From: JAGSOU01 sp049974865
Lineage (GTDB): Bacteria; Pseudomonadota; Alphaproteobacteria; Rhodobacterales; Rhodobacteraceae
Direction of reading: 5' to 3'
Length of the DNA stretch: 64,000 bases
NCBI GenBank assembly: GCA_049974865.1
Contig: JBNGCX010000014.1
Location: forward strand, 1-64,000
Under the pieces are notes generated by a model, which saw only the letters and a list, made by a program, of their open reading frames with translations, was not told the origin of the DNA and did not search any database. Position 1 is the stretch's first letter; the number at the start of each line of letters is the position of its first letter. A program made the translations under genes and the position numbers. This document shows, in pieces, positions 16,774 to 25,799 of the stretch.

Positions 16774-17993
16774 CAAGCCGCCTCCGCCGCGTCGAGCGTG
16801 TCGAGAATCCAGCCCACCACGTGGTCGGTCGCCTCGGCCCCGCGCGAGGTGACGTCCCAGGCCGCATGGGCCATGGCCGCCGCCTGTTCGGGCGACAGCA
16901 GCTCGATCAGGGCGGCGCCGAGGCTGCGGGCATCCTCGACCCGGCGCGCCGCCGCCGCCCGGGAGAGCTGATCGAAGCGGTGAGCCTGCGCGCCGGTCGA
17001 GGGGCCATGCAGGATGGCCGAACCCAGCGCGGCGGGTTCGAACGGGTCGGGGGGCGCCCCCCGTCCATAGGTCTGGCCGAGGAAGGAGATCGGGGAGAGG
17101 CGGAACCACAACCCGCGTTCGCCTTCGAGATCGGCGATATAGATCTGGATGTCGTCCTCGGGGTCCGCGTTGTCCGAGCGCAGCGCCACCCGCCAGCCCT
17201 CCGCCCGCAGATCGGCGGCGAGCGCCGGGCCGCGGGCCGGATCGTCGGGGACCAGGATCAGCAGCAGCCGGTGCGCCTTGCGGGCGGCCTCGGCCTGGGC
17301 AGCGAGCACGATGGGGGTTTCCGCCGCCGTGATCTCCATGGCCAGCCATGTCGGGCGCCCGGCCAGGGCGCTGGCCAGTGTCTCGCGCTCCGCCTCGTTG
17401 CAGGGCAGGGCATGCGGGCCGTCCGACAGGGGGCCGGTCAGCTCCATCCGGTGGGGCGGCACGCCGAGGCGCCGGAACGGCCCGGCGCATGTCTCGCCGT
17501 TCAGGAACACCCGGTCGAAGCGCCGCATCACCGCCTGTGCCAGCCGCACGCGCAGGGCGAATTCGGGCATCCCCTCTTCGGGCGGCGTATCGGCATAGAG
17601 GCCCAGCGGCACGCCCCGCCGCCCCGCCTCGGCGATCAGGGCCGGGGGAAGGGCCGTGCTGAAGAAGAAGCCCAGGTCCGGGCGCCAATGCTCCAGCAGT
17701 CCACGGGCGCTGGCCGGCCCGTCGGGCGGCAGCGCCATCTGGGCGACCCGTTCACCGGCGCCGCGGGGCAGGGCGCGTGGGGCTGCATTCTCCGGCCGGG
17801 TGAGCAGAACGCCCAAGTCCGGTCGGGCGGCGCGGGCCAGGCGCATGAGTTCCAGCATGGCCTCGGCGCCGGGCCCGTCGGGGCAATGCAGCCAGAGAAG
17901 TGGCCCGTCGGGGCGCGGGTCGGGGGCCTGTGCGTCGGCCTCGGAGAGGCGCGCGCGGAGCTGGTATAGCCACAGGGAAAGCGATGGTCCCAT
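16773..17993 (-). CDS. Kdo-transferase (WaaA/KdtA) homologue, divergent
   Basis: A 406-residue protein with the two-domain layout of GT30 Kdo transferases and LLLILVPDDP, FEPAALGSAILHGPS near the C-terminus. The family hallmarks are degraded. Where canonical WaaA has HAASVGE (catalytic Glu) this protein has LHCPDGPGAEAML (Glu44 may or may not substitute), AASTHEGEE becomes AMEITAAET, and the GGS.V..GGHN donor-site segment becomes LGQTYGRGAPPDP. The hydrophobic N-terminal anchor is also weak. It sits between DUF4170 and lpxK, a conserved rhodobacterial arrangement. It could be an altered Kdo transferase, a different glycosyltransferase, or a second copy with the true WaaA elsewhere. I therefore give no symbol. 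Confidence 0.8.
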   Translation of the reverse strand: MGPSLSLWLYQLRARLSEADAQAPDPRPDGPLLWLHCPDGPGAEAMLELMRLARAARPDLGVLLTRPENAAPRALPRGAGERVAQMALPPDGPASARGLLEHWRPDLGFFFSTALPPALIAEAGRRGVPLGLYADTPPEEGMPEFALRVRLAQAVMRRFDRVFLNGETCAGPFRRLGVPPHRMELTGPLSDGPHALPCNEAERETLASALAGRPTWLAMEITAAETPIVLAAQAEAARKAHRLLLILVPDDPARGPALAADLRAEGWRVALRSDNADPEDDIQIYIADLEGERGLWFRLSPISFLGQTYGRGAPPDPFEPAALGSAILHGPSTGAQAHRFDQLSRAAAARRVEDARSLGAALIELLSPEQAAAMAHAAWDVTSRGAEATDHVVGWILDTLDAAEAA

Positions 17994-17999
17994 GCGCGG

Positions 18000-18245
18000 T
18001 TAGCTGTCGAGTTCCTCGGTGGGGCTGGCCTCGGTCTCTTCGTCGCGCAGCCGGTGCAGATGGGCGATGAAATAGCGCATATGAGCGTTGTCCACGGTAC
18101 GCTGCGCCTCGGCCTTCCAGGCCTCGTAGGCGGAGGCGTAATTGGGGAAGACGCCTACGATATGGATATCGTCGACATCCTTGAAGGTGGTCTTCTGCGG
18201 GTCCACCAGTTCGCCGCCGAAGACGAGGTGAAGGCGCTGGGTCAT
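18000..18245 (-). CDS. DUF4170 domain protein
   Basis: An 81-residue cytosolic protein: MTQRLHLVFGGEL, then DDIHIVGVFPNYASAYEAWK and an acidic tail. It matches the small DUF4170 family found in alphaproteobacteria next to lipid A genes. Function unknown. It lies 6 bases upstream of the waaA homologue and is likely in its operon (cysQ, DUF4170, waaA-like, lpxK). Confidence 0.85.
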   Translation of the reverse strand: MTQRLHLVFGGELVDPQKTTFKDVDDIHIVGVFPNYASAYEAWKAEAQRTVDNAHMRYFIAHLHRLRDEETEASPTEELDS

Positions 18246-18320
18246 GCCGTTCTCCGATGCTGTTCGCGTATTTGACGCGCAGGTTAGACCATGCTGCGGG
18301 GCGGCGAAAGGGGCGCGGGC

Positions 18321-19094
18321 TCAGGCCAGGCGCGCCAGGACTTCGGCATGCAGGGCCGGCGGCGCGGCGAGGATTCCAGGCGATTGCGGCTGCGGCGTGT
18401 TGAACCGCAGCGGACGGCCGGTGCGGTCGGTCACGGCGGCCCCGGCCTCCTCGAGGATCAGCGCGCCGGCGGCCAGGTCCCAGTGCCAGCTGTCGCGCAG
18501 GGTCAGCATGGCGTCGAACCGGCCCTGGGCCACCAGGCACTGCCGGTAGGCCAGGGACGGCCGGGAATGCAGATCGACCCGCGGCGGGCGTTCACCCCAG
18601 AACCGGGGCTCGAGCGCCGGTCGGGCGGCCAGCAGCGATGCGCCTTCCAGCCTGTCGCGACCGCTGTGGCGGATGCGCTCTCCGTTCAGCGCGGCCCCGC
18701 CGCCGCGGATGGCGGTGAACATCCGGTCGAGCATCGGCAGGAAGATGGCCGCGGCCATCACCTCACCCGCCTCGGCCACGGCCAGCACATGGGCGAAGCT
18801 GCGCTCGCCCTTGATGAAGGCGCGGGTGCCGTCGAGCGGATCGACGATGAACACGCGTTCGGCCTGCAGCCGGGCCTCGCTGTCCTCGGTCTCTTCGGAC
18901 AGCCAGCCGTAACCGGGGCGTGCCGCGCGCAGCATGTCGCGCAGCGCGGCGTCGATCGCCAGGTCGGCCTCGGTCACCGGGCCTTGGTGGCCGGGCTTGT
19001 CCCAGACCTGCGGGTTGTTGCGCCAATGGCCGACCGCTATCTCGCCCGCCTTGCGGGCGGCGCGGCTCAGCAGGTCCAGATCACTCACCGGCAA
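18321..19094 (-). CDS. cysQ: 3'(2'),5'-bisphosphate nucleotidase (CysQ, IMPase fold)
   Basis: A 257-residue Mg-dependent phosphatase of the inositol monophosphatase superfamily. Metal ligands are in WLSEETED (Glu67/68) and DPLDGT (Asp85, Asp88), with WDLAAGALILEEAG near 206-219. CysQ hydrolyses PAP, the by-product of sulfate activation and sulfotransferase reactions, to AMP. That fits the sulfotransferase gene elsewhere in the window. It overlaps the tldE stop region by 14 bases. Other IMPase-family substrates are possible. Confidence 0.88.
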   Translation of the reverse strand: MPVSDLDLLSRAARKAGEIAVGHWRNNPQVWDKPGHQGPVTEADLAIDAALRDMLRAARPGYGWLSEETEDSEARLQAERVFIVDPLDGTRAFIKGERSFAHVLAVAEAGEVMAAAIFLPMLDRMFTAIRGGGAALNGERIRHSGRDRLEGASLLAARPALEPRFWGERPPRVDLHSRPSLAYRQCLVAQGRFDAMLTLRDSWHWDLAAGALILEEAGAAVTDRTGRPLRFNTPQPQSPGILAAPPALHAEVLARLA

Positions 19095-20427
19095 GCGTCA
19101 GCCCCTCGACCAGAAGGCTCGGCACCCGCCGCGACAGGTGCGGCCGGGCGTCGTTGGCCGGGATGATGGTCTTCAGCAGGTCGCTCAGGTTGCCCGCGAT
19201 GGTGCATTCGTTGACCGGGTAGGTGATCTGGCCGTTCTCCACCCAGAAGCCCGAGGCGCCCCGCGAATAGTCGCCGGTGTTGGGGTTGATGGTGGAGCCG
19301 ATCATCGAGGTGACCAGCAGGCCCGTGCCCATCTCGGCCAGCAATTCGTCGCGGGTCCGCTCGCCCGGGGTCAGCGTCACGTTGCCGACCGAGGGCGCGG
19401 GCGGGGCCGAGGTGCCGCGCGCGGCGTTTCCAGTGCTCTCCAACCCCAGCTTGCGCGCGGTGGCGAGGTCGAGCACCCATCCGGTCAGGGTGCCGTCCTC
19501 GACGATGGCGCGGCGCGCGGTGGGCAGCCCCTCGGCATCGAAGGGGCGCGAGCCACTGGTGCGCGGGCGGTGCGGGTCCTCGATCAGCGACAGGTGGCTG
19601 GGTAGCACCTGCTCTCCCAACGCATCGCGCAGCCACGAGGCGCCGCGTACGATGGCGGTGCCGTTGATCGCCGCAAGCAGGTGGCCGATCAGCGAGCTGG
19701 AGATGCGCTCGTCGAAGACCACCGGGTAGGCGCCGGTTTTCGGGCGGCGGGCGCCGGCGCGTGCGGCGGTGCGTTCGCCGGCGATGCGGCCCACTTCTTC
19801 GGGGTCGGGCAGGTCACCGGCGAAAATGCGCATCTCGGAATTGTAGTCGCGCTCCATCTCCGTGCCCTCGCCGGTGATGGCGACGCAGGAAATCACGTGA
19901 TCGCTGCGTGCATAGCCGCCGGCAAAGCCGTTGCTGGCGGCCAGGTGCAGGGCGCGGCGGCCATAGGCGGCGGTGGCGGACTGGACCTGCGAGACGCCGG
20001 GCACGCCCAGGGCCGCGGCCTCGGCCCGGGCGGCGAAGTCCTGCAACTCGGAGGGCGAGGGCTCTGGCGAGGGATCGTCGAGTTCCAGCGCGGCCGCGTC
20101 CCAATCCTTGGCCAGCTGTGCCGGGTCGGCGAGGCCGATGCAGGGATCCTCGGGCGCCTCGCGGGCCATGGTGACGGCGCGCTCGGCCATCTCGGCCATG
20201 GTCGCGGCCCGGGTGTCCGAGGCCGAGACGCAGGCCTGCCGCTGACCGACCAGCACCCGCAGCCCGATCTCGACGCCCTCCGAGCGCTCGGCCTGCTCCA
20301 GCTTGCCCTTCAGCACGTCGATCGACAGCGAGGTCCCGTCCACGGCGATGGCATCGGCGGCCTCGGCCCCGGCCTTGCGGGCGGCGTCGAGAAGGGAGGC
20401 GGTGAGCGTGTCGAGCGGTTGCGGCAT
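19081..20427 (-). CDS. pmbA: TldE/PmbA-type protease subunit
   Basis: A 448-residue protein of the TldD/TldE family, matching the PmbA branch: FDERISSSLIGHLLAAINGTAI, SRPFDAEGLPT, GSTINPNTGDYSRGASGFWVENG and the C-terminal IAGNLSDLLKTI. In the TldD-TldE heterodimer TldD holds the metal site and TldE is the non-catalytic partner, which together degrade unfolded peptides and mature some peptide products. TldD is not in this window. Co-directional with and overlapping cysQ. Confidence 0.92.
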   Translation of the reverse strand: MPQPLDTLTASLLDAARKAGAEAADAIAVDGTSLSIDVLKGKLEQAERSEGVEIGLRVLVGQRQACVSASDTRAATMAEMAERAVTMAREAPEDPCIGLADPAQLAKDWDAAALELDDPSPEPSPSELQDFAARAEAAALGVPGVSQVQSATAAYGRRALHLAASNGFAGGYARSDHVISCVAITGEGTEMERDYNSEMRIFAGDLPDPEEVGRIAGERTAARAGARRPKTGAYPVVFDERISSSLIGHLLAAINGTAIVRGASWLRDALGEQVLPSHLSLIEDPHRPRTSGSRPFDAEGLPTARRAIVEDGTLTGWVLDLATARKLGLESTGNAARGTSAPPAPSVGNVTLTPGERTRDELLAEMGTGLLVTSMIGSTINPNTGDYSRGASGFWVENGQITYPVNECTIAGNLSDLLKTIIPANDARPHLSRRVPSLLVEGLTLAGE

Positions 20428-20469
20428 GAAGCGGGTTCCCTGTTCGATGATCCGTTGGAGGTAGTCCGC

Positions 20470-20503
20470 AAAAACGCCCCGTGCAAGGCTGCACGGGGCG
20501 TTT
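20470..20503 (-). terminator. Rho-independent terminator after the DUF2125 gene
   Basis: A perfect 14-bp stem (20472-20485 with 20490-20503) with a 4-nt loop. On the minus strand it is followed by a T-run (complement of the A-run at 20470-20474). It lies 25 bases past the DUF2125 stop and upstream of pmbA. Confidence 0.88.
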
Positions 20504-20527
20504 GCCCGAGTCCCGCTGGCGGCGTGC

Positions 20528-22030
20528 CTATTTCAGGCGCTGCCCGTTGGCCAGAACCTGGCCGTCCTCGGTGACCACGATTTCCGACACCAGCGTGTCC
20601 TCGCCATCGCCGGGACGGGCGAACATGCCGGTCATCATCCGCATGCCTTGGGCCTGGTCTTCGGGCACGAGGCCCATGTTGACCAGCGTATCCAGCAGCT
20701 TGTTGGCGCCGGTCAGGGTGAAATCGGCCTGGCCGCTGGGCGCGGGCATCCCGTCGAAGCTTTCCAGGTCGCTGTTGTCGAAGGTGAAGGCACCCTTGCC
20801 CGTCAGCGATGCGCCCGCGACCGTCAGTTCCATGTCCTTCAGGGTCAGCGAGTGCAGCTCGCCCGGCTGCTTGTCCATGCTCTGCGCCGCGGCCGGGTCC
20901 ATGATGTTGACCAGCCAGTTGCCGGTGCCCGCCAGGTCGAGCACCACGTTGGCCGGGTCGCGCGGTATCATCCCCGCGGGGTCGAACATCGACCAGATCT
21001 CGTTGCCGACATTCAGCCCCTTGAGGCTGGTCAGCATGGCGAAATCCTGCGGCGCATCGGATTTCGAGGCCGGGATGGTGATGTTGAAATCCAGCTCGCC
21101 CAACTGCGCGGTGACCTGCGGGAAGGGGATTTCCGAGCCGCTGAGCGCGATCTCGAAGCCGCGTTGGCTGGCGGCGTAGTTCAGCTTCTCCTTGCTGATG
21201 GCGAAACTGGCCGAGCCGCCCTGCGACTGGCCCGAGGCCATGAACTGCTCGCCCTTCTCGTCGACCGACAGCGTGAAATCCGACGCGCCGTAGGCGAAAT
21301 TGCCGTCGGCGGAGAAACCGGCCTGAAGCATGGCGTTCAGGTCCGACGGGTTTGCGCCCGCGACCATCTGGGTCAGCGTGCTGGCGGTGATGTCCGACAG
21401 GTTCCATGCGCCGTCGATCTTGGCGCCGCTTTCGGGGTCGGTGCCCTTCATGGTGAACTGGGCCGTCTCGACCGTGCCCTCGGCGGCGATGGGCCCGGTT
21501 CCGTCGCGCGAGATCAGGTATTTCCCGGTCAGCCCGCTGGACGTCATGCCCATCGTCATGTCGGCGGCCTCGCCATCGACCACGGCGGTCATGTCCATCG
21601 TGACCTCGTCCACGCTGACATCGTAGGACATGGCGTTTTCATTGCCGTCCACCAGCATCTCCATGCCGCTCTGGCGCACGCGCGTGGTCATCTCTACCTG
21701 CTCGTCGGACGAGTCGGTGGCGGTGATCGACTGCGTGTATTCCGGCGCCATGGTGACGGTGACCGTGCCGTCGCCGTTTTCGCGGAAGGTGATGCTGTCG
21801 AAAGAGCCCTGCAGGGTAACCTCGGGCAGCTCGGCGGCGAGTTCCACATCGCTGACCGTCAGGGTGTCGCCCGAGGCCGTTTCGGTACCGGTGATGCTGT
21901 AGCCGAACCTCTCCGACATCGCCTGCCAGTCCTGCCAGACCTGCGCCGCGGTCACCTCGGCGAAACCGGCCGTGGAGCAGAACAGACTGGCGCAAATGGC
22001 GCCCACGGCGGTTGTGGAAAAATGTTTCAT
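20528..22030 (-). CDS. DUF2125 family exported protein
   Basis: A 500-residue protein with a signal peptide (MKHFSTTAVGAICASLFCSTAGFA) followed by a long, beta-rich, Thr/Asp/Met-rich mature region without Cys. It matches the DUF2125 family of alphaproteobacterial exported proteins of unknown function. Repeated amphipathic strands suggest a periplasmic lipid-binding-like or beta-structured fold, but this is a guess. ATG at 22030 with AGGAG upstream is preferred over the longer frame to 22141, because the signal peptide starts there. A strong terminator ends it. Confidence 0.82.
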   Translation of the reverse strand: MKHFSTTAVGAICASLFCSTAGFAEVTAAQVWQDWQAMSERFGYSITGTETASGDTLTVSDVELAAELPEVTLQGSFDSITFRENGDGTVTVTMAPEYTQSITATDSSDEQVEMTTRVRQSGMEMLVDGNENAMSYDVSVDEVTMDMTAVVDGEAADMTMGMTSSGLTGKYLISRDGTGPIAAEGTVETAQFTMKGTDPESGAKIDGAWNLSDITASTLTQMVAGANPSDLNAMLQAGFSADGNFAYGASDFTLSVDEKGEQFMASGQSQGGSASFAISKEKLNYAASQRGFEIALSGSEIPFPQVTAQLGELDFNITIPASKSDAPQDFAMLTSLKGLNVGNEIWSMFDPAGMIPRDPANVVLDLAGTGNWLVNIMDPAAAQSMDKQPGELHSLTLKDMELTVAGASLTGKGAFTFDNSDLESFDGMPAPSGQADFTLTGANKLLDTLVNMGLVPEDQAQGMRMMTGMFARPGDGEDTLVSEIVVTEDGQVLANGQRLK

Positions 22031-22158
22031 GACGACTCCTTGCGCGAATACGATCGGGCGAAGCTTCTGCCCTCGGGGCGGCCGGGTCAAGGGCCTGATC
22101 GGTCTGGCGCGGCTGGTGGGGCTGGGGTAGACCTGAAGCAAAAGCAGGAGAGGATGCG

Positions 22159-22911
22159 ATGGCCGACATGACCGGGAAACGGGTGCTGATCACGGGGGCG
22201 AGCCGCGGCATCGGCGCGGCCGCGGCGCGGGAGTTCGCCGCCGCGGGCGCGCAGGTGACGCTGGCGGCGCGTTCGGCCGACGCGGTGGAGGCGCTGGCGC
22301 GTGAAATCGGTCCGTCCGCCCTAGCGGTGTCCTGCGACGTCTCGGACTATGCCCAGGTCGAGGCCGCGGTGCAGGCCGCGGTCAGGGTCTTTGGCGGGCT
22401 GGACGTGCTGATCGGAAATGCCGGCGTGATCGAGCCCATCGCGCCGATGGTCGCAATGGACCCGGCCGCCTGGGGCAAGGTGATCGACATCAACCTCAAG
22501 GGTGTGTTCTACGGCATGCGCGCGGCGCTGCCCGTGATGATGCGCGCCGGCGGCGGCACGGTGCTGACCATCAGCTCGGGCGCGGCGCATAACCCGCTGG
22601 AGGGCTGGAGCCATTACTGCGCCTCCAAGGCCGGGGCGGCGATGCTGACCGACTGCCTGCACAAGGAGGCGCGCGGCGCCGGCATCCGCGCCATGGGCCT
22701 GTCGCCGGGCACCGTGGCCACAGAGATGCAGCGCGAGATCAAGACCAGCGGCATCAACCCCGTCTCCCGGCTCGACTGGTCCGAGCATATCCCGCCGGAA
22801 TGGCCGGCCAGGGCGCTGATGTGGATGTGCACCCCGGACGCGGATGAGTTCGTCGGACAGGAAATCTCGCTGCGCGAGGAAGCGATCCGCAAGCGGGTGG
22901 GCCTGGTCTGA
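22159..22911 (+). CDS. Short-chain dehydrogenase/reductase
   Basis: A 250-residue classical SDR: cofactor motif TGASRGIG at 12-19, NAG at 87-89, and catalytic Ser140, Tyr153 and Lys157 (YCASKAG). An NAD(P)H-dependent oxidoreductase of unknown substrate. Its stop overlaps the start of the crotonase-like gene by one base (TGATG), so the pair is co-translated, which suggests an acyl-CoA or hydroxyacyl substrate. A good ribosome-binding site (AGGAGAGG) precedes ATG at 22159. Confidence 0.92.
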   Translation: MADMTGKRVLITGASRGIGAAAAREFAAAGAQVTLAARSADAVEALAREIGPSALAVSCDVSDYAQVEAAVQAAVRVFGGLDVLIGNAGVIEPIAPMVAMDPAAWGKVIDINLKGVFYGMRAALPVMMRAGGGTVLTISSGAAHNPLEGWSHYCASKAGAAMLTDCLHKEARGAGIRAMGLSPGTVATEMQREIKTSGINPVSRLDWSEHIPPEWPARALMWMCTPDADEFVGQEISLREEAIRKRVGLV

Positions 22912-23528
22912 TGATCCGGGTTGAAAAGGGCGCGACGCGCTGGACGCTGACCATCGACCGGCCCGACAAGGCCAACTCGCTGACAAAGGCCATGCTGGAG
23001 GAGCTGGCGGCGGCGCTGGCCGAGGCCACGGAAGCGCAGGTGCCGGTGCTGGTGTTGACCGGCGCGGGCAAGGTATTCAGCGCCGGTGCCGATCTCGACG
23101 AGGCGCGCGCGGGGCTGGCCAGGGACGACGTGTGGGAGCGCCTGTCGGGCGCCATCGCCGGTTTCCCGGGCCTGTCCATCGCCGCGCTGAACGGCACGCT
23201 GGCGGGCGGGGCCTTCGGCATGGCGCTGGCCTGCGACTTGCGGATCGCGGTGCCGGGGGCGAAATTCTTCTACCCGGTGATGAAGCTGGGCTTCCTGCCG
23301 CAGCCTTCCGACCCTGGCCGCCTGACCGCGCTGGTGGGCCCGGCGCGGGCCAAGCTGATCCTGATGGCGGGGCAGAAGATCACCGCCGAAGAGGCGCTGG
23401 GCTTCGGCCTGATCGAGCGGATCGTGGAGGCCGAGGCGCTGGGCGAAGCGGTCGAGGCGCTGGCCGAGGCGGCCGAGGTGGGCAAGCCGGAGGTCCGCTC
23501 CGAGATCAAGGCGATGTGCAACGCCTAG
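22911..23528 (+). CDS. Crotonase-fold protein lacking the catalytic glutamates
   Basis: A 205-residue member of the enoyl-CoA hydratase/isomerase superfamily: VFSAGADLDEA oxyanion-hole segment, ALNGTLAGGAFGMALACD second oxyanion-hole helix, and AKFFYPVMKLGFLP. Aligned to the classical hydratase, the residue at catalytic Glu144 is Gly and that at Glu164 is Val. The C-terminal helical region is about 50 residues shorter than usual. It probably binds acyl-CoA but is unlikely to be a standard hydratase. It is coupled to the SDR gene, and its TAG stop shares a CTAG with the converging HNH gene. Confidence 0.85.
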   Translation: MIRVEKGATRWTLTIDRPDKANSLTKAMLEELAAALAEATEAQVPVLVLTGAGKVFSAGADLDEARAGLARDDVWERLSGAIAGFPGLSIAALNGTLAGGAFGMALACDLRIAVPGAKFFYPVMKLGFLPQPSDPGRLTALVGPARAKLILMAGQKITAEEALGFGLIERIVEAEALGEAVEALAEAAEVGKPEVRSEIKAMCNA

Positions 23529-23827
23529 CGCCGCCGCCGCGGCCCGGGCGTTTTCGAATGGAACCCCGGCGGGCGCTTGGCGACCCACTTGATGAATTTC
23601 GCCAGCCTTGGGTGGGCGCGCAGGGCCTCGATGCTGTTGTAGTCGCGGGCGAGGTCGGCCTCGCTCAGCGTGGCGTGGATTTCATTGTGGCAGATCTGGT
23701 GCAGCAGAACCGTCGGCCCGCCCTTGCCGCCCTTGAGCCGGGGCGTCAGGTGATGCAGGCTCTGCCGCGCTTCCGGCGGGATCGGGCGGCCGCAGAGCGG
23801 GCAGAGGGGCGTGTCGCTGTCGCTCAT
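23525..23827 (-). CDS. HNH endonuclease-domain protein
   Basis: A 100-residue protein with the compact HNH pattern: CPLCGRPIP (Cys9, Cys12), HHLTPRLKGG (His25/26) and LLHQICHNEIH (Cys46, His47, His51). Cys residues bind structural zinc and His residues the catalytic metal. It is a lone cytosolic domain with a basic C-terminus (RRRR), not associated with an intron, phage or restriction genes. The cellular role is unknown. ATG at 23827 is chosen because the conserved region starts there. Confidence 0.85.
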   Translation of the reverse strand: MSDSDTPLCPLCGRPIPPEARQSLHHLTPRLKGGKGGPTVLLHQICHNEIHATLSEADLARDYNSIEALRAHPRLAKFIKWVAKRPPGFHSKTPGPRRRR

Positions 23828-23907
23828 GGTCTTCGCCTCTTGAGAAATTGCCGGTCCGGTGCCACAGGATGGGGATGCGCGGGGGCCGGGGCAAGGGAAC
23901 AGGGACG

Positions 23908-25101
23908 ATGAGCGACCAGGCATGTGACGCCCTTGTCATCGGGGCCGGCCCCGCCGGGTTGATGGCGGCCCAGGAGATGGCGCGCGCCGGGCTCGCGGTG
24001 CTGGTGGCCGAGGCCAAGCCCTCGGTCGGCCGGAAGTTTCTTATGGCGGGCAAGTCGGGGCTGAACCTGACCAAGGACGAGCCCTACGAACCGTTCCTCG
24101 CCGCCTTTGGCGAGGCCGCCGGGCCGTTGCGCCCGATGCTGGAGGGTTTCGGCCCCGAGGCGGTGCAGGACTGGGCGCGGGGGCTGGGACAGGAGCTGTT
24201 CACCGGCAGCTCGGGCCGGGTGTTTCCCAAGGTGATGAAGGCCTCGCCGCTGCTGCGCGCCTGGCTGGTGCGGCTGGGCGATCTGGGCGTCGAGATACGC
24301 ACCCGCTGGCGCTGGCGCGGCTGGGACGGCGAGGTGGCATTGTTTGACACGCCCGAGGGCGAACTGCGGCTGACCGCGGCGGTCACCGTGCTGGCGCTGG
24401 GCGGGGCAAGCTGGGCACGGCTGGGCTCGGACGGCGCCTGGGCCGAGGTGCTGCGCGGTGAGGGGGTCGAGGTGACCCCGTTTCAACCCGCCAACATAGG
24501 GTTTCTCGTGGACTGGTCAGAGCACATGGCGCGCCAGTTCGGCCAGCCGGTCAAGGGGACCGCCCTGATCGCGGATGGCAAGAGGGTGCGCGGCGAATAC
24601 GTGATCTCGCGGCGCGGGCTGGAGGGCGGCGGCATCTACGCCGTCTCGCGCGCGGTGCGCGAGGGGGCGGAACTGGCCATTGACCTGATGCCGGACTGGA
24701 GCGAGGAAAAGATCGCCGCCGAGCTGTCCCGCCCGCGCGGCAAGGCCAGCCTGTCGAACCATCTGCGCAAGGCGCTGCGTCTCGACCCCGCGCGGCTGGC
24801 GCTGCTGATGGAGTTTGGCCGACCCCTGCCGCAGGGCGCGGCGCTGGCGCGGCTGATCAAGCACCTGCCGGTGCGCCATGCGGGCCCCCGCCCGCTGGAC
24901 GAGGCCATCTCGACCGCCGGCGGCGTGGCCTGGGCGGCGCTGGACGACACCCTCATGCTGCGCGCCCGCCCGGGCACCTTTTGCGCGGGCGAGATGCTGG
25001 ATTGGGAGGCGCCCACGGGCGGCTACCTGCTGACCGGGTGCCTGGCCACGGGGCGCTGGGCGGGCCGGGCGGCGGCTCAGCGCGCCATGGCGCGGGCGTA
25101 G
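23908..25101 (+). CDS. FAD-dependent oxidoreductase (HI0933/YhiN-like family)
   Basis: A 397-residue flavoprotein: Rossmann dinucleotide motif VIGAGPAGLMAAQEMARAG at 11-29, then GRKFLMAGKSGLNLTK, characteristic of the HI0933/YhiN/BaiN group, and a C-terminal FAD-contact segment (CAGEMLDWEAPTGGYLLTG). The reaction is not known for most of the family. ATG at 23908 follows AGGGACG. Its 3' end overlaps the converging GST gene by 25 bases. Confidence 0.9.
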   Translation: MSDQACDALVIGAGPAGLMAAQEMARAGLAVLVAEAKPSVGRKFLMAGKSGLNLTKDEPYEPFLAAFGEAAGPLRPMLEGFGPEAVQDWARGLGQELFTGSSGRVFPKVMKASPLLRAWLVRLGDLGVEIRTRWRWRGWDGEVALFDTPEGELRLTAAVTVLALGGASWARLGSDGAWAEVLRGEGVEVTPFQPANIGFLVDWSEHMARQFGQPVKGTALIADGKRVRGEYVISRRGLEGGGIYAVSRAVREGAELAIDLMPDWSEEKIAAELSRPRGKASLSNHLRKALRLDPARLALLMEFGRPLPQGAALARLIKHLPVRHAGPRPLDEAISTAGGVAWAALDDTLMLRARPGTFCAGEMLDWEAPTGGYLLTGCLATGRWAGRAAAQRAMARA

Positions 25102-25664
25102 GCGGGGCGTTCGCGCATCCGGGCGATATAGTCCCGCAGTTTCGGTTCTTCGATCGTGAAGCGCGCGGCCTCGGCCCAGGTGCCGCAATGGGTGAGCAGG
25201 ATGTCCGGCACGGTCATCACCTCGCCCATCAGGAACGGGCCGGACCCCATGCGCGCGACGAGCGTCTTCTGGCTGCGGGCGAATTCCCAGCGCAGCGAGT
25301 CCTTTATCGCGGACTGGCGCAACTCTTCGGGCAGGACGAAAGTGTGGCGCGCGGCCATCCACAGCGTGGCGTCGAACTCGTCGAGCAGGAACTGTGTCAG
25401 GCTGTCCTGCCGCGCGCGGTCGAGCGTGCCGGCGGGGAAGGTCAGTCCGCCATGCTTGTCGGCGAGATAGGTCATGATCGCGGTGGAATCGGTGATCGGC
25501 ACGCCGTCCTCGATCAGCACCGGGATCTTGCCCGCCGGGTTCACCGCGCGCGCATCCTCCGATTGCGGGGGCGCGGCGACATGTTCGTAGGGTTGTTCCA
25601 GTTCCTCCAGCGTCCAGAGCACGCGGAAGGCGCGGCTTTTGACGCTGCCGATGACCTTGTACAT
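25077..25664 (-). CDS. Glutathione S-transferase family protein
   Basis: A 195-residue GST. The N-terminal thioredoxin-like domain (MYKVIGSVKSRAFRVLWTL) has the glutathione-contact NPAGKIPVL and DSTAIMTYLADK; the C-terminal domain is all-helical. It probably conjugates or reduces electrophiles in the cytosol. ATG at 25664 has AAGGGAG upstream and gives the usual start. It converges on and overlaps the flavoprotein gene. Confidence 0.88.
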   Translation of the reverse strand: MYKVIGSVKSRAFRVLWTLEELEQPYEHVAAPPQSEDARAVNPAGKIPVLIEDGVPITDSTAIMTYLADKHGGLTFPAGTLDRARQDSLTQFLLDEFDATLWMAARHTFVLPEELRQSAIKDSLRWEFARSQKTLVARMGSGPFLMGEVMTVPDILLTHCGTWAEAARFTIEEPKLRDYIARMRERPAYARAMAR

Positions 25665-25799
25665 TCGTTTCTCCCTTCTTCCCGTGCGCAGTCTTGCCCT
25701 GTCGGGAGGCGGCTGCAAGGCCCCGTTTGAGGCGGATCAAGGACGGGCACCCGGGGCTGTGAGACCTCTGGCGTCGCAGGGCGGATGCGGGAGGATGCG

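Noticed and set aside
23525..23827. HNH gene as a homing or phage endonuclease
   Set aside because: No intron, intein or phage gene adjoins; it is a small stand-alone gene in an otherwise ordinary neighbourhood.
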